From Dactylosporangium aurantiacum (GTDB lineage Bacteria; Actinomycetota; Actinomycetes; Mycobacteriales; Micromonosporaceae): a stretch of DNA of 64,000 nt. The notes beneath the pieces are model-generated. The model made no database searches. It worked only from the letters and a program-made list of their open reading frames with translations, and had not been told where the DNA came from. Position numbers and translations under genes: made by a program. The DNA lies in assembly GCF_000716715.1 (NCBI RefSeq), contig NZ_JNYJ01000049.1, forward strand, positions 1-64,000, written 5' to 3'. Below are positions 9,545 to 18,964 of the stretch, one piece after another. Within the stretch, counting starts at the first letter, position 1, and each line of letters begins with the position of its first letter.

Positions 9545-11389
9545 ATGCCCGAGCTGCGGTCCAAAACCTCCACTTCTGGTCGCAACATGGCCGGCGCACG
9601 CGCCCTCTGGCGCGCCACCGGCATGACCGACGCAGATTTCGGTAAGCCCATCGTCGCCATCGCCAACAGCTTCACGCAGTTCGTGCCGGGCCATGTCCAC
9701 CTGCGCAACCTCGGGATCATCGTCGCTGACGCGGTCGCCGAGGCGGGTGGGGTCGCCAAGGAGTTCAACACCATCGCCGTCGACGACGGCATCGCCATGG
9801 GCCACGGCGGGATGCTCTACTCGCTGCCCAGTCGCGAGCTCATCGCCGACGCCGTCGAGTACATGGTGCAGGCGCACTGCGCCGACGCGCTCGTGTGCAT
9901 CTCCAACTGCGACAAGATCACGCCCGGCATGCTGCTCGCCGCCCTCCGCCTGAACATCCCCACCGTCTTCGTCTCCGGCGGCCCCATGGAAGCCGGCAAG
10001 ACCGTCGCGATCGAGGGGGTCGTGCACGCCAAGCTCGACCTGATCGACGCGATGATCGCCTCCGCCAACGAGGCCGTCACCGACGAGCAGCTGGGCCAGA
10101 TCGAGCGCTCCGCCTGCCCGACCTGCGGCTCCTGCTCCGGCATGTTCACCGCCAACTCGATGAACTGCCTCACCGAGGCGATCGGCCTGGCCCTGCCCGG
10201 CAACGGCTCCACCCTCGCCACGCACAGCGCCCGCAAGGCCCTCTTCGAGCGCGCCGGTTCCCTGGTCGTCGAGCTGTGCAAGCAGTACTACGAGGGCGAC
10301 GACGCGTCCGTGCTGCCGCGCGCGATCGCCACCCGGGAGGCGTTCGAGAACGCGGTCGCCCTCGACGTCGCCATGGGCGGCTCCACCAACACCGTGCTGC
10401 ACCTGCTCGCCGCCGCCCGCGAGGCCGAGGTCGACTTCAGCGTCGCCGACATCGACGGCATCTCCCGCCGGGTGCCGTGCCTGTCGAAGGTCGCGCCGAA
10501 CAGCCCGAAGTACCACATGGAGGACGTGCACCGCGCCGGCGGCATCCCCGCCATCCTCGGCGAGCTCAACCGCGCCGGGCTGCTCAACACCGGCGTGCGC
10601 AGCGTCCACTCCCCCGACCTGACCGGCTGGCTGGCCGAATGGGACATCCGGTCCGGGAGCGCCTCCGAGGCCGCGGTCGAGCTGTTCCACGCCGCGCCCG
10701 GCGGGGTCCGCACCGTCGAGCCGTTCTCCACGTCCAACCGCTGGGCGACCCTCGACACCGACGCCGCCGAGGGCTGCATCCGGGACCTGGAGCACGCGTA
10801 CACCGCCGACGGCGGCCTCGCGATCCTCTTCGGCAACATCGCCCCCGACGGCTGCGTCGTCAAGACCGCCGGCGTCCCGGAGGAGAACCTCGTCTTCCAC
10901 GGCACCGCCCGGGTCTTCGAGTCGCAGGAGTCCGCGGTCGACGGCATCCTGGCCAAGGAGGTCGTCCCGGGTGACGTCGTGGTCATCCGGTACGAGGGCC
11001 CGAAGGGCGGGCCGGGCATGCAGGAGATGCTCTACCCGACCTCGTTCCTGAAGGGCCGGGGCCTGGGCCGCGCCTGCGCGCTCATCACCGACGGCCGCTT
11101 CTCCGGCGGCACCTCCGGCCTGTCCATCGGCCACATCTCGCCCGAGGCGGCCGGCGGCGGCCTCATCGCCCTCGTCGAGGACGGCGACCGGATCGAGATC
11201 GACATCCCGCACCGCTCGATCAGCCTGGTCGTCGACGACGACGTGCTGACCGCTCGCCGGGTCGCGCAGGAGAAGCGCGAGCGGCCGTACACGCCGCTGG
11301 ACCGGCAGCGTCCCGTGTCCGCGGCGCTGCGCGCGTACGCCTCGATGGCCACCGCGGCGAGCGACGGCGCCTACCGCAAGGTGCCGTAG
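9545..11389 (+). CDS. ilvD: dihydroxy-acid dehydratase
   Basis: Third common enzyme of branched-chain amino acid synthesis: an iron-sulfur enzyme that dehydrates 2,3-dihydroxy acids to 2-oxo acids. The 614-residue length is normal. Cluster cysteines are seen in [12 protein letters not shown] and [18 protein letters not shown], and the C-terminal motif [20 protein letters not shown] is present. ATG 9545 has no clear ribosome-binding site, but a -10-like CAGACT ends 7 bases upstream, suggesting a leaderless or very short leader. It is divergent from ilvBNC and ends in a hairpin. Confidence 0.96.
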   Translation: MPELRSKTSTSGRNMAGARALWRATGMTDADFGKPIVAIANSFTQFVPGHVHLRNLGIIVADAVAEAGGVAKEFNTIAVDDGIAMGHGGMLYSLPSRELIADAVEYMVQAHCADALVCISNCDKITPGMLLAALRLNIPTVFVSGGPMEAGKTVAIEGVVHAKLDLIDAMIASANEAVTDEQLGQIERSACPTCGSCSGMFTANSMNCLTEAIGLALPGNGSTLATHSARKALFERAGSLVVELCKQYYEGDDASVLPRAIATREAFENAVALDVAMGGSTNTVLHLLAAAREAEVDFSVADIDGISRRVPCLSKVAPNSPKYHMEDVHRAGGIPAILGELNRAGLLNTGVRSVHSPDLTGWLAEWDIRSGSASEAAVELFHAAPGGVRTVEPFSTSNRWATLDTDAAEGCIRDLEHAYTADGGLAILFGNIAPDGCVVKTAGVPEENLVFHGTARVFESQESAVDGILAKEVVPGDVVVIRYEGPKGGPGMQEMLYPTSFLKGRGLGRACALITDGRFSGGTSGLSIGHISPEAAGGGLIALVEDGDRIEIDIPHRSISLVVDDDVLTARRVAQEKRERPYTPLDRQRPVSAALRAYASMATAASDGAYRKVP

Positions 11390-11400
11390 ATCTCCGTGCT

Positions 11401-11430
11401 CCCGGGCCAATCATCCGCGATTGGCCTGGG
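11401..11430 (+). terminator. ilvD terminator hairpin
   Basis: A 12-bp stem with one G-U pair (11401-11412 with 11419-11430) and a 6-base loop begins 11 bases after the ilvD stop. It separates ilvD from the riboswitch-controlled glyA unit. Confidence 0.7.
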
Positions 11431-11460
11431 AGCCGTCGTCCGTCGTGCACTAGCATCGAC

Positions 11461-11545
11461 GGTGAACCCGCGACTGGCGCACATCAAGGTGGAACCGACC
11501 ACCGGGGAGCTTCCTGCATCGCTGGCACCGCGCGCCTGGGTGCCG
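11461..11545 (+). ncRNA. ZTP (pfl) riboswitch upstream of glyA
   Basis: The two conserved blocks of the pfl RNA motif are present in order: CGACTGGCG then GGTGGAACC and CCACCGGGGAGC (about 11471-11510), and the pseudoknot partner CGCGCCTGGG (11531-11540). ZTP riboswitches sense 5-aminoimidazole-4-carboxamide riboside 5'-triphosphate, a sign of low 10-formyl-tetrahydrofolate, and often control glyA. A -10-like TAGCAT at 11451-11456 would start transcription right at the RNA. About 28 bases separate the motif from ATG 11573. Confidence 0.88.
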
Positions 11546-11572
11546 CGGTCACCTCGTCACGAGGAAGCGCCC

Positions 11573-12835
11573 ATGCATGTTCCAGCCCTGCCCGCCATCA
11601 CCTCGGCCGACCCGGACCTCGCGGACCTGATCCAGCGTGAGGCCTCCCGCCAGCACGACACGCTGCGCATGATCGCCTCGGAGAACTACGTCTCCCAGGC
11701 CGTGCTCGAGGCCACCGGCACGGTCCTGACGAACAAGTACTCCGAGGGCTACCCCGGCAAGCGGTACTACGAGGGCCAACGGTTCATCGACCCGATCGAG
11801 GAGCTGGCGATCGCCCGCGCCACCTCGCTCTTCGGCGCGGACCACGCCAACGTGCAGCCCTACTCCGGCTCCCCCGCGAACCTCGCCGTCTACATGGCCC
11901 TGGCCGCGCCCGGCGACACCGTCATGGGCATGGCCCTGCCGATGGGCGGCCACCTCACCCACGGCTGGTCCGTGTCGGCGACCGGCGCGTGGTTCCGGCC
12001 CGTGCAGTACACCGTCCGCAGGTCCGACGGCCTGATCGACTTCGACGAGGTCCGTGACATCGCCCTGCGCGAGCGCCCGAAGCTCATCTTCTCCGGCGGC
12101 ACAGCGATCCCCCGCACCATCGACTTCGCCCGCTTCGCCGAGATCGCCCGCGAGGTCGACGCGGTCCTGGTCGCCGACATCGCGCACATCGCCGGCCTCG
12201 TCGCCGGCGGCGCCCACCCGTCGCCGGTCGGCCACGCCTCCATCATCACCACCACCACGCACAAGACCCTCCGCGGCCCGCGCGGCGCCATGATCCTGTC
12301 CTCCTCGCAGTACGCGAAGGCGGTCGACAAGGCCGTCTTCCCCGGCCTGCAGGGCGGCCCGCACAACCACACCACCGCGGGCATCGCCGTCGCGCTGCGC
12401 GAGGCCGCTCAGCCGTCGTTCCGCGCGTACGCCCACCAGATCGTCGCCAACGCCCGCGCCCTGGCCACCGCCCTCCTCGAGCGCGGCTTCGACCTGGTCT
12501 CCGGCGGCACCGACAACCACCTCATCCTGATCGACCTCACCGGCAAGAACATCGGCGGCAAGCCCGCGGCCCGGGCCCTCGACCGCGCCGGCATCGAGAC
12601 CAACTACAACACCGTGCCGTACGACACCCGCAAGCCCTTCGACCCGTCCGGCCTGCGCATCGGCACGCCCGCCCTCACCACCCGCGGCCTCACCGAGGCG
12701 CAGATGCCCCAGGTCGCCGACTGGATCTCCCGCGCCCTCGACGCCGCGCTCAAGGACGACGACCAGGCCCTGGACACGATCGCCGCCGAGGTGCGCGAGC
12801 TGCTGTCCGCGTACCCGATGCCCGGCTGGCACTGA
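11573..12835 (+). CDS. glyA: serine hydroxymethyltransferase
   Basis: PLP enzyme that converts serine and tetrahydrofolate to glycine and methylene-tetrahydrofolate, the main one-carbon source. The 420-residue product has SENYVSQAVLEATGTVLTNKYSEGYPGKRYY near its start and the PLP lysine in TTTTHKTLRGPRG. ATG 11573 follows GAGGAAG. It is preceded by a ZTP riboswitch, which ties expression to folate status, and followed by a strong hairpin. With serA also in this region, serine-to-glycine flow is locally represented. Confidence 0.97.
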   Translation: MHVPALPAITSADPDLADLIQREASRQHDTLRMIASENYVSQAVLEATGTVLTNKYSEGYPGKRYYEGQRFIDPIEELAIARATSLFGADHANVQPYSGSPANLAVYMALAAPGDTVMGMALPMGGHLTHGWSVSATGAWFRPVQYTVRRSDGLIDFDEVRDIALRERPKLIFSGGTAIPRTIDFARFAEIAREVDAVLVADIAHIAGLVAGGAHPSPVGHASIITTTTHKTLRGPRGAMILSSSQYAKAVDKAVFPGLQGGPHNHTTAGIAVALREAAQPSFRAYAHQIVANARALATALLERGFDLVSGGTDNHLILIDLTGKNIGGKPAARALDRAGIETNYNTVPYDTRKPFDPSGLRIGTPALTTRGLTEAQMPQVADWISRALDAALKDDDQALDTIAAEVRELLSAYPMPGWH

Positions 12836-12844
12836 CATTCACCG

Positions 12845-12878
12845 CCGCCCGGCGGGACGCATGGTTCCCGCCGGGCGG
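12845..12878 (+). terminator. glyA terminator hairpin
   Basis: A perfect 13-bp stem (12845-12857 with 12866-12878) and 8-base loop start 9 bases after the glyA stop. Confidence 0.8.
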
Positions 12879-12996
12879 TTCCGCCCCGGATGGCCGGGAT
12901 GCGCTTTTCGCGCCGAAGGTCTGTTCGGGCGGTTCCCGCTGATTTGTCAGCGTGTCGAACTTCTGGATGACGGTCCGCGGCGCGCCTCTGCGTTTT

Positions 12997-13033
12997 CTCT
13001 GCGGGCCGGGTGCGTTGACTCCGGCCCGCAGAG
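12997..13033 (-). terminator. hairpin after the 1485-residue membrane protein gene
   Basis: A 13-bp perfect stem (12997-13009 with 13021-13033) and 11-base loop lie just beyond the stop at 13041. There is no U-tract on the minus strand. It may also act as a back-up terminator for glyA. Confidence 0.65.
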
Positions 13034-13040
13034 GCGAGGA

Positions 13041-16000
13041 CTACTTGCGGCGCAGGAAGCGCCGGGAACGCTGGTCCGGGTTCTTCGGCTCCTCGTCGAG
13101 GTTCAGCTCCAGCGGCGCCACGTCGTCGTCGAACAGCATGTCCCGCGCCCGCTGCCGCTGCCCCGGCACCGCGCCACCGCCGCGCGCCGGGTCCCGGTCG
13201 CCCCGCGCGGAGCCGCGGTCCCCGCCCGACCACGGGTCGCTCGGCGCCCGACCGGCAGCGGCCGACGCGATGTTGGACCGGTGCTCTGAGGTGAACTCGC
13301 CACTCGGGTCACTCTCGAACCCTGACGTCGGATCGGTCGCCCACGCCGGCCGCCCGGAGCCACCCACCCGGTCCGCACCCGCCCGGTCGGACGCGGCCGG
13401 ACGGTCGGACGCGGCCGGACGGTCGGATGCTGCCGGTCGGTCGGATGCTGCCGGTCGACGGCCGGCGCTGCGGTCCCAGGCCGTGGTCGCCCCGGACGCC
13501 CAGTCGTCGTCGTTCGCCGGCGTCCCGGCGAACCCTTCGTTGAACGAGCGCCCCGCTCCCGAACGGTCAGCGCCGGGGCGGTCAGCGCCGGGGCGGTCGT
13601 TTCCGGGACGCTCGTCAAACCGTCGGTCGTCAAAGGGCCGATCGTCAAAGGGTCGGTCGTCAAAGGGTCGGTCGGTCATGGCGGCGCGGTCGGGCGCGGG
13701 CTGGTTGGCAGCGGGTGCCGCCGGGGCGGACTGGCCCTTCCGGCCCTTGCCCTTGGAACGCCCGAACAGCGAACGCTTCGTGCGCCCCGGCTGCTCCGCC
13801 GGCTGCTCGTCGACCGGTGCCGCCGCGCCCGGCGCCGGACTCGGTGCCGCGTCGGCGTCCCACCAGGCATCGCCGCCTCCGGCCGGCGCCGCGCCCCAGT
13901 TGCCCGGCTGCGCCTCGGCGGCGCCGCCCCAGCGCCGCTCATCCCGCGAATCCCCGGCCGACGACGCCTCGTCCCGCGAGTTCGCGGCCCACGAAGCCCC
14001 ATCCCGCGACGCCCCGTCCCGCGACGACTCGGTCCGCGACTGGCCCGACCACGACGCTCCGTCCCGCGACGCCCCGTCCCGCGACGACTCGGTCCGCGAC
14101 GGGCCCGACCACGACGCTCCGTCCCGCGACGGCTCAAGCCGCGACTGGTCCGACCACGACGCTCCGTCCCGCGACGGCGCTGGCTGCGACGGGCCCGACC
14201 ACGACGCCCCACCCTGGGACCGGTCGGACCAGGACGGCTCGACGCGCGAGGCCTCGGCGCGGGCGGCGTCCACCCGTGACTGGTTGGACCAGGTGGACTC
14301 CACACGGGGCGGCGGCCCGCCCGCGAACCTCGACCGCGCCGTCTCGGACGTGCTGTCGAGCCGGTAGGGCGACGGCCCGGAGCCCGGAGCGCTCGAAGCG
14401 GCGCCGGAGCCGGGCGCGGCCGAGACCGGCCACGCGCCGGACGGACCGTCGGCGCGGAATCCGCCCGCGACCGGGTCATCCGAGCGGGAACCGCCCGCGA
14501 CCGGATCATCGGAACGGAACCCACCCCCGACCGGATCACCCGAGCGAGAACCGCCCGCGACCGGGTCATCCGAGCGGAAACCACCCCCGACCAGGTCATC
14601 CGAGCGGAAGCCACCCCCGACCAGGTCATCCGAGCGGAAACTCCCCGCTACCGGATCACCTGAACGGGAACCGCCCGCGACCGGGTCGTCCGAGCGGAAA
14701 CTGCCCGCGACCGGGTCGCCCGAACGAGGGCTGCTGAAGGACAGGTCGCCCGCGCCGGAATCCCAGGCGGTCGAGCGGGAACCGCCGGTGACCGCGTCGT
14801 CCGGGCGGGAGCCGCCGGAGCCCCAGGCGTCCGGGCGGGAGGAGCCACCGGACGGCAGGTCGCCGGGGCGCGGGCCGTCCGGGAACGAGCCGCTGGAGAA
14901 GGAGTCGTCGGAGAACAGGCCGCCGGGGCGGGAGGTGCCGGCGAACGGGCTGCCCGAGGTCGGGCCGCCGGACGTGGGAGCGCCCGAGATCGGGGCGCCC
15001 GACGTCGGGGCGCTGGAGTCGCCGTGCTGGCGGTCGCGGCGGCGCATCGAGCGGGCCTCCGGGTCGGACTCCCACGAGCGGCGCAGTTCGAGAGGTTCGG
15101 CGACGAGCTCGGGCGTCTCGCCGTCGAACAGGCTGCCGGTCCAGGCGGGGCGCTCGCCCGGGCGGCGCGCGGAGCGGTCGGCGGCCCCGCCACCGAACCG
15201 GCCGGCGCCGGCCGGCGGACGGCCTGGCTCGGCGTCCGTGCTGCCGCCACCGAAGCCGGACGTCCTGCCGCGGTCCGCGGACCGGTCACCGCCGAACGCC
15301 GACGTCCCGCCGACCTCCGTGGAACGACCGCCGAAGCCCGACGCCGCGCCGCGGTCCGCGGGCCGGTCGGCGCCGAAGCCCGACGTCCTGTCGGCCTCCG
15401 CGGACCGGGCGCCGAAGGGCGACGCGCCGTCGCGGTCCGTGGCGCGGCCGTCGAAGTCCGGTGCAGCGCCGCGGTCGGTTGCCCGGGGCGCCTCCGACGA
15501 CCAGCTGCGCCCGGTGGAGGCGCCGGCATCGCGGGACGGCTCGGTGGTCGGGGACGTGTCGAGGGAGAACGTGGAGCCGTCGAGCGCGAACCCGAACCTG
15601 TCCGGGTCGCTGGCGAGCCGGTCGAACTCCGACATGAGCGACGCGAACCGGTCCTCCGGCTCGTCCGCCGCGTCGCCGCCCGGCGAGCTGCCCGACGACG
15701 CCGTGGAACCGAACAGCGACGACGTCCCCGACAGCGAAGACGAAGACGAGAACGACGACGAAGACGAAGACGACGGCGCCGGCCATTCCGGCGGCGGCGG
15801 GGAGGACGGCCGGGAAGACGAGGACCGCTCGCCGGGCGAGGCGGCGAACGGCTCCGCGCGCCAGCCGGCCGCGGGCCCCTCGTCAGGCTCGGCGCGCCGG
15901 CGGCCCACCCGCCGCGGCGCCTCGTCGAGCGGCGCCGGGGTCCCGTCGAGGCCGGACGACCACGCTGGCCGGGCGGCTGCGTCCTCGTCGGACGACGTGA

Positions 16001-17498
16001 ACCGGTCACCGCGGGACGCGGGCGCGTCCAGCGAGGCGCGGATCGAGGACCAGCGGTCCGACGACGGGCCGCCGGCGAAGTCGTCGGAGGGCCGGTCCTC
16101 GCGCGGTGCAGGGTCGCGGGAGTCGGTGTCGGCGGCCCAGGCGGCCAGCTTGTTGGCCGACTCGCTGTCCCAGGAGCCGACCAGCTCGCGGGTGGCCCTG
16201 GACTCCCAGGAGTCGTTGGGAACGGCCGGGTCGGCGCCGCGGGCCGCGCCGTCATCATCGAAGTCGCCGTCGCGACGGCCGGTGGGGATGTCGTCCTCCT
16301 GGTGGGCAGGGGAGCTGGGCGCGGGGCCGTCCCAGCGGTCGTCGGCGGGGGCCGGGTCGGCACCGCCGGTGGAACGGCCGAAGCGGCCGCGGGTGAGGCG
16401 GCCGCGCAGCGACGGGGACTCGGGCGCGTCGGTGCTGGCCACCGCCGCGAAGGCCGCGTCGGCCACGGTGAGTGAGGCGTCGGCCGGGGTGGCGGCGGGC
16501 GCCGGGGCGGGCCGGGCGAAGGAGCGCGCCAGCGGCGACGGCTCGGGCAGCTTGTTGCCCGAGGCGATCACCAGGAGGCGCTCCATGACGGAAAGTTCCA
16601 CGCGGTACGGCTCGGCGGCCAGCCACCGGCCGGCGGCCTCGACCATCTCGTGCGCGTGGACGAGGTGGAGGTGCTCGCCGGGCGCGACGGAGATGACGAG
16701 GTCCTCGCTGACGTCGCCGCGGGAGGGGGCGACGACGAGATAGCCACGGACCGAGCCGCCGACCTTGCCGAGCTGCTCGCGCCAGGTGTGCACCTCGGCG
16801 GCGAGGCCGTCGACGTCCTCCGAGCCGGGGACGAAGAGGCGGCCGCCGCGCAGGACCTGGCCGGAGGCGTCCATGGTGAACTCGCCGTGCGGCCAGACGG
16901 TCGGCAGGAACAGCGCGACGCGCCGCCCGGCGACGACGAGGTGGGTGCAGCCGCCCTCGCCGAGGGCGAAGAAGCGGGCCGAGGGCAGCGCCTCGAGCTC
17001 CTTGAGCCGGGGCAGGTGGTCGTCGGGCTCGCCCCACCAGCGGCGGCCGCTGACCGCCTCGTCGATCGCGGCCCGGGACAGCCGGCGGGCGTCGAGCATC
17101 AGGGCGGACAGGAACGCGCCGATGAGCGGCACGTCGAAGGCCAGGTTGGTCCCGATGAACCTGAGCAGGCCGAGGATGTCGGTCCAGCCGGTGGGCAGCC
17201 AGCCGCGGGTGGCGGCGCCCCACGTGACGGCGCCGGCGGCCGCGGCGAGGATCGCGAAGAGCGGGAAACCGCGCAGGGTGAGCACGAGCACACCGGCGAG
17301 CGCCAGGATCGCGGCGGCGCTCCAGAGGAAACTGAGCTGCATGACCCCCCAGCCGGCGACGGCTAGGGCGAGCAGGACGGCGGCGACGAGGAGGGCGCCC
17401 GCGAGCACCCCGGTCGGGCGGACGCCGACCCGGCGGCTGCTCTTGACGCCGGAGTGCCACGAGTTGCCGGTCAAGTCCCAGCCTCCAGGCAGATCCAT
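13041..17498 (-). CDS. large membrane protein with NERD-like domain and long repetitive tail
   Basis: A 1485-residue protein of unknown function. Residues 1-135 hold three or four membrane segments (about 30-53, 56-76, 79-95, 113-133). Residues 168-265 resemble a diverged NERD-type domain (CTHLVVAGRRVALFLP, a WREQLG helix, RGYLVVAPS); this match is weak and from memory. From about residue 330 the chain is low-complexity and rich in Ser, Asp, Gly, Arg and Pro. It includes nine 10-residue units of the type RSDDPVAGGF, repeats of SRDGASW, DRPAASD repeats and RPFDD repeats. The last 30 residues (FDDDVAPLELNLDEEPKNPD) are non-repetitive and end in basic RRFLRRK, perhaps a functional tip. ATG 17498 is assumed. 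Confidence 0.75.
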   Translation of the reverse strand: MDLPGGWDLTGNSWHSGVKSSRRVGVRPTGVLAGALLVAAVLLALAVAGWGVMQLSFLWSAAAILALAGVLVLTLRGFPLFAILAAAAGAVTWGAATRGWLPTGWTDILGLLRFIGTNLAFDVPLIGAFLSALMLDARRLSRAAIDEAVSGRRWWGEPDDHLPRLKELEALPSARFFALGEGGCTHLVVAGRRVALFLPTVWPHGEFTMDASGQVLRGGRLFVPGSEDVDGLAAEVHTWREQLGKVGGSVRGYLVVAPSRGDVSEDLVISVAPGEHLHLVHAHEMVEAAGRWLAAEPYRVELSVMERLLVIASGNKLPEPSPLARSFARPAPAPAATPADASLTVADAAFAAVASTDAPESPSLRGRLTRGRFGRSTGGADPAPADDRWDGPAPSSPAHQEDDIPTGRRDGDFDDDGAARGADPAVPNDSWESRATRELVGSWDSESANKLAAWAADTDSRDPAPREDRPSDDFAGGPSSDRWSSIRASLDAPASRGDRFTSSDEDAAARPAWSSGLDGTPAPLDEAPRRVGRRRAEPDEGPAAGWRAEPFAASPGERSSSSRPSSPPPPEWPAPSSSSSSSFSSSSSLSGTSSLFGSTASSGSSPGGDAADEPEDRFASLMSEFDRLASDPDRFGFALDGSTFSLDTSPTTEPSRDAGASTGRSWSSEAPRATDRGAAPDFDGRATDRDGASPFGARSAEADRTSGFGADRPADRGAASGFGGRSTEVGGTSAFGGDRSADRGRTSGFGGGSTDAEPGRPPAGAGRFGGGAADRSARRPGERPAWTGSLFDGETPELVAEPLELRRSWESDPEARSMRRRDRQHGDSSAPTSGAPISGAPTSGGPTSGSPFAGTSRPGGLFSDDSFSSGSFPDGPRPGDLPSGGSSRPDAWGSGGSRPDDAVTGGSRSTAWDSGAGDLSFSSPRSGDPVAGSFRSDDPVAGGSRSGDPVAGSFRSDDLVGGGFRSDDLVGGGFRSDDPVAGGSRSGDPVGGGFRSDDPVAGGSRSDDPVAGGFRADGPSGAWPVSAAPGSGAASSAPGSGPSPYRLDSTSETARSRFAGGPPPRVESTWSNQSRVDAARAEASRVEPSWSDRSQGGASWSGPSQPAPSRDGASWSDQSRLEPSRDGASWSGPSRTESSRDGASRDGASWSGQSRTESSRDGASRDGASWAANSRDEASSAGDSRDERRWGGAAEAQPGNWGAAPAGGGDAWWDADAAPSPAPGAAAPVDEQPAEQPGRTKRSLFGRSKGKGRKGQSAPAAPAANQPAPDRAAMTDRPFDDRPFDDRPFDDRRFDERPGNDRPGADRPGADRSGAGRSFNEGFAGTPANDDDWASGATTAWDRSAGRRPAASDRPAASDRPAASDRPAASDRAGADRVGGSGRPAWATDPTSGFESDPSGEFTSEHRSNIASAAAGRAPSDPWSGGDRGSARGDRDPARGGGAVPGQRQRARDMLFDDDVAPLELNLDEEPKNPDQRSRRFLRRK
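13380..13680 (-). repeat. 21-bp and 15-bp coding minisatellites
   Basis: Inside the large membrane protein gene, about four units of 21 bp encode DRPAASD (around 13385-13455), and about four units of 15 bp encode RPFDD or close variants (around 13618-13678). Both periods keep the frame open. Confidence 0.75.
14457..14726 (-). repeat. nine 30-bp coding repeats
   Basis: Nine tandem 30-bp units encode ten-residue blocks of the form RS(D/G)D(P/L)V(A/G)G(G/S)(F/S). Units differ by few bases, suggesting recent expansion by slippage or unequal recombination. The period keeps the frame intact in the surrounding gene. Confidence 0.85.
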
Positions 17499-17689
17499 AC
17501 ATTTCGACGCGAACCGCCGCGACCGCCGGCACGCCGCCAGGTCGCGATCACGTCGAACACGGCACCGAGCGTAACCCCGCGCGTCGTGCCGAGCGAGAGC
17601 CGCCCGTCCCGATCGTGATCCCCCACCGCGCCAGTATGCCCCGACCCACCGACAAGAAGCAGTTCCACGAAAGGTGCGAGACTTGTGCG

Positions 17690-18058
17690 GTGACCACCCG
17701 TACCAAGCGCCCCACCGTCCGGTTCCGTCGCAGCGCGGCGCTCGCCGTGGCGGCCGGCATCGCCACCGTCGGCGCCGTCCCGCTGCTCGCCGGCGGCGCC
17801 TGGTTCCTGCCCGTCCTGCTGGTGCCGATCGCGATCGCGGTCTGGGCGTGGCGGGCCGGCACCGACGTCGACGGCGACGGGTTCACCGTGCGTGCGCTGC
17901 TGGGCAGCCGCCGGGTGCCGTGGGCCGCCGTCGACGGCCTCGTCGCCCAGGACGGTGCCGTGCAGGCCCGCCTCGCCAACGGTCACTTCGTGCGGCTCGA
18001 CGCGGTCCGCCCCGCCGACCTGGAGAGGGTCACCGCGTTCGCCGGCAGCGATCAGTAA
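17690..18058 (+). CDS. small PH-domain membrane protein
   Basis: Encodes 122 residues from GTG 17690. Two hydrophobic segments (SAALAVAAGIATVGAVPLLAG and FLPVLLVPIAIAVWAW) are followed by a compact domain (TDVDGDGFTVRALLGSRRVPWAAVDGLVAQDGAVQARLANGHFVRLD) that fits the bacterial PH-domain membrane protein family. The role of these proteins is unknown. An upstream in-frame ATG at 17615 exists, but GTG 17690 gives the usual length. A GAGACT six bases before it hints at a leaderless start. It is divergent from the 1485-residue gene, and its stop overlaps the next gene's stop by 7 bp. Confidence 0.75.
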   Translation: MTTRTKRPTVRFRRSAALAVAAGIATVGAVPLLAGGAWFLPVLLVPIAIAVWAWRAGTDVDGDGFTVRALLGSRRVPWAAVDGLVAQDGAVQARLANGHFVRLDAVRPADLERVTAFAGSDQ

Positions 18059-18942
18059 CCGTCGACCACCACGTTGATGAGCGGCTCACCGGCGGCGAAC
18101 CGGCGCAGCTGCTCGCCGGCCAGCCCGTAGGCCCGGCGCAGCAGCCCCCGTACAGAACCGGCGACATGCGGCGTGATCAGCACGTTCGGCAGGTCCCACA
18201 GGGGATGCTCCGCCGGCAGCGGCTCGGGCTCGGTGACGTCGGTCGCGTAGCCGAGGCGCCCGGACGCCGTCTCGGCCAGGATGGCGCCGGTGTCCACGAC
18301 GGGTCCCCGCGCCGCGTTGACCAGCAGCGCGCCGTCGGGCATCGCGGCCAGGAACGACGCCGACACCAGCCCGGTCGTGGCGGGCGTGAGCGGCACCAGG
18401 ACCACCACCACGTCGGCGGACGGCAGCAGCGACGGCAGCTCGTCGATGCCGTGCACGCCCTCGCCGGGCCGGGCCCGGCGGGCCACGGCGGTGACGGCGA
18501 CCTCGAAAGGCGCCAGGCGGGCCGCGACCGCGGCGCCGATCGAGCCGGCCCCGACGATCAGGATCCGCTTGCCGGCGAGCTCGTCGGTCTGCCGGTACGC
18601 CCACCGCCGCCCCGTGCGCACGAAGTACGGGAAGTCGCGCAGGTACGCGAGGATCGCGGCGAGCACCCACTCCGACGTGGAGGAGTCGTGCACCCCGCGC
18701 GCGTCGCACAGCTGCACGCCGGGCCGCAGCCGCCCCGCCCAGCGGTCGGCGCCGGCGCTCATGAGCTGCACGACCGCGAGGCTCGGCATGGCCGCGGCGT
18801 GGGCGACCACGTCCTGCGGGGCGAGGAACGGCGGCACCCAGAAGTCGGCGTCGGCGGGGGCGGCGGACACGCAGACGGAGACGCCCGCCGGCACCGGGCC
18901 GAGCAGGGGCAGTCCGGCCTCGTCCGGGATGCAAACCTTCAC
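18052..18942 (-). CDS. D-2-hydroxyacid dehydrogenase family protein
   Basis: A 296-residue NAD(P)-dependent oxidoreductase of the D-isomer 2-hydroxyacid dehydrogenase family. It has the Rossmann motif GAGSIGAAVAARL, NAARGPVVDTGAIL with the conserved arginine, a glutamate in DVTEPEPLPAEHPLW and the catalytic histidine in ITPHVAGS. It lacks any ACT extension, so it is not SerA. The substrate cannot be told from sequence. GTG 18942 begins the domain correctly (VKVCIPDEAG), and TACTGT 6 bases upstream supports a leaderless transcript; a start at 19047 would overlap the upstream gene. Confidence 0.85.
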   Translation of the reverse strand: MKVCIPDEAGLPLLGPVPAGVSVCVSAAPADADFWVPPFLAPQDVVAHAAAMPSLAVVQLMSAGADRWAGRLRPGVQLCDARGVHDSSTSEWVLAAILAYLRDFPYFVRTGRRWAYRQTDELAGKRILIVGAGSIGAAVAARLAPFEVAVTAVARRARPGEGVHGIDELPSLLPSADVVVVLVPLTPATTGLVSASFLAAMPDGALLVNAARGPVVDTGAILAETASGRLGYATDVTEPEPLPAEHPLWDLPNVLITPHVAGSVRGLLRRAYGLAGEQLRRFAAGEPLINVVVDGY

Positions 18943-18948
18943 CGGAGC

Positions 18949-18954
18949 ACAGTA
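18949..18954 (-). promoter_or_regulatory. -10 element of a leaderless transcript
   Basis: TACTGT on the minus strand ends six bases before GTG 18942, the spacing expected if transcription starts at the initiation codon. No ribosome-binding site is visible there. Confidence 0.5.
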
Positions 18955-18964
18955 GCCACCGCCG

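Noticed and set aside
9490..11410. Long minus-strand frame ending at the ilvB leader peptide
   Set aside because: It is antisense to ilvD. Only its last 11 (or 17) codons, downstream of the leader promoter, make sense as a leader peptide.
14788..16743. A 651-codon plus-strand frame opposite the large membrane protein
   Set aside because: Also Ser/Asp/Pro-rich because the repeats are partly symmetric, but it has no membrane segments, domain or start signal; the minus-strand frame has helices, a domain and a conserved-looking end.
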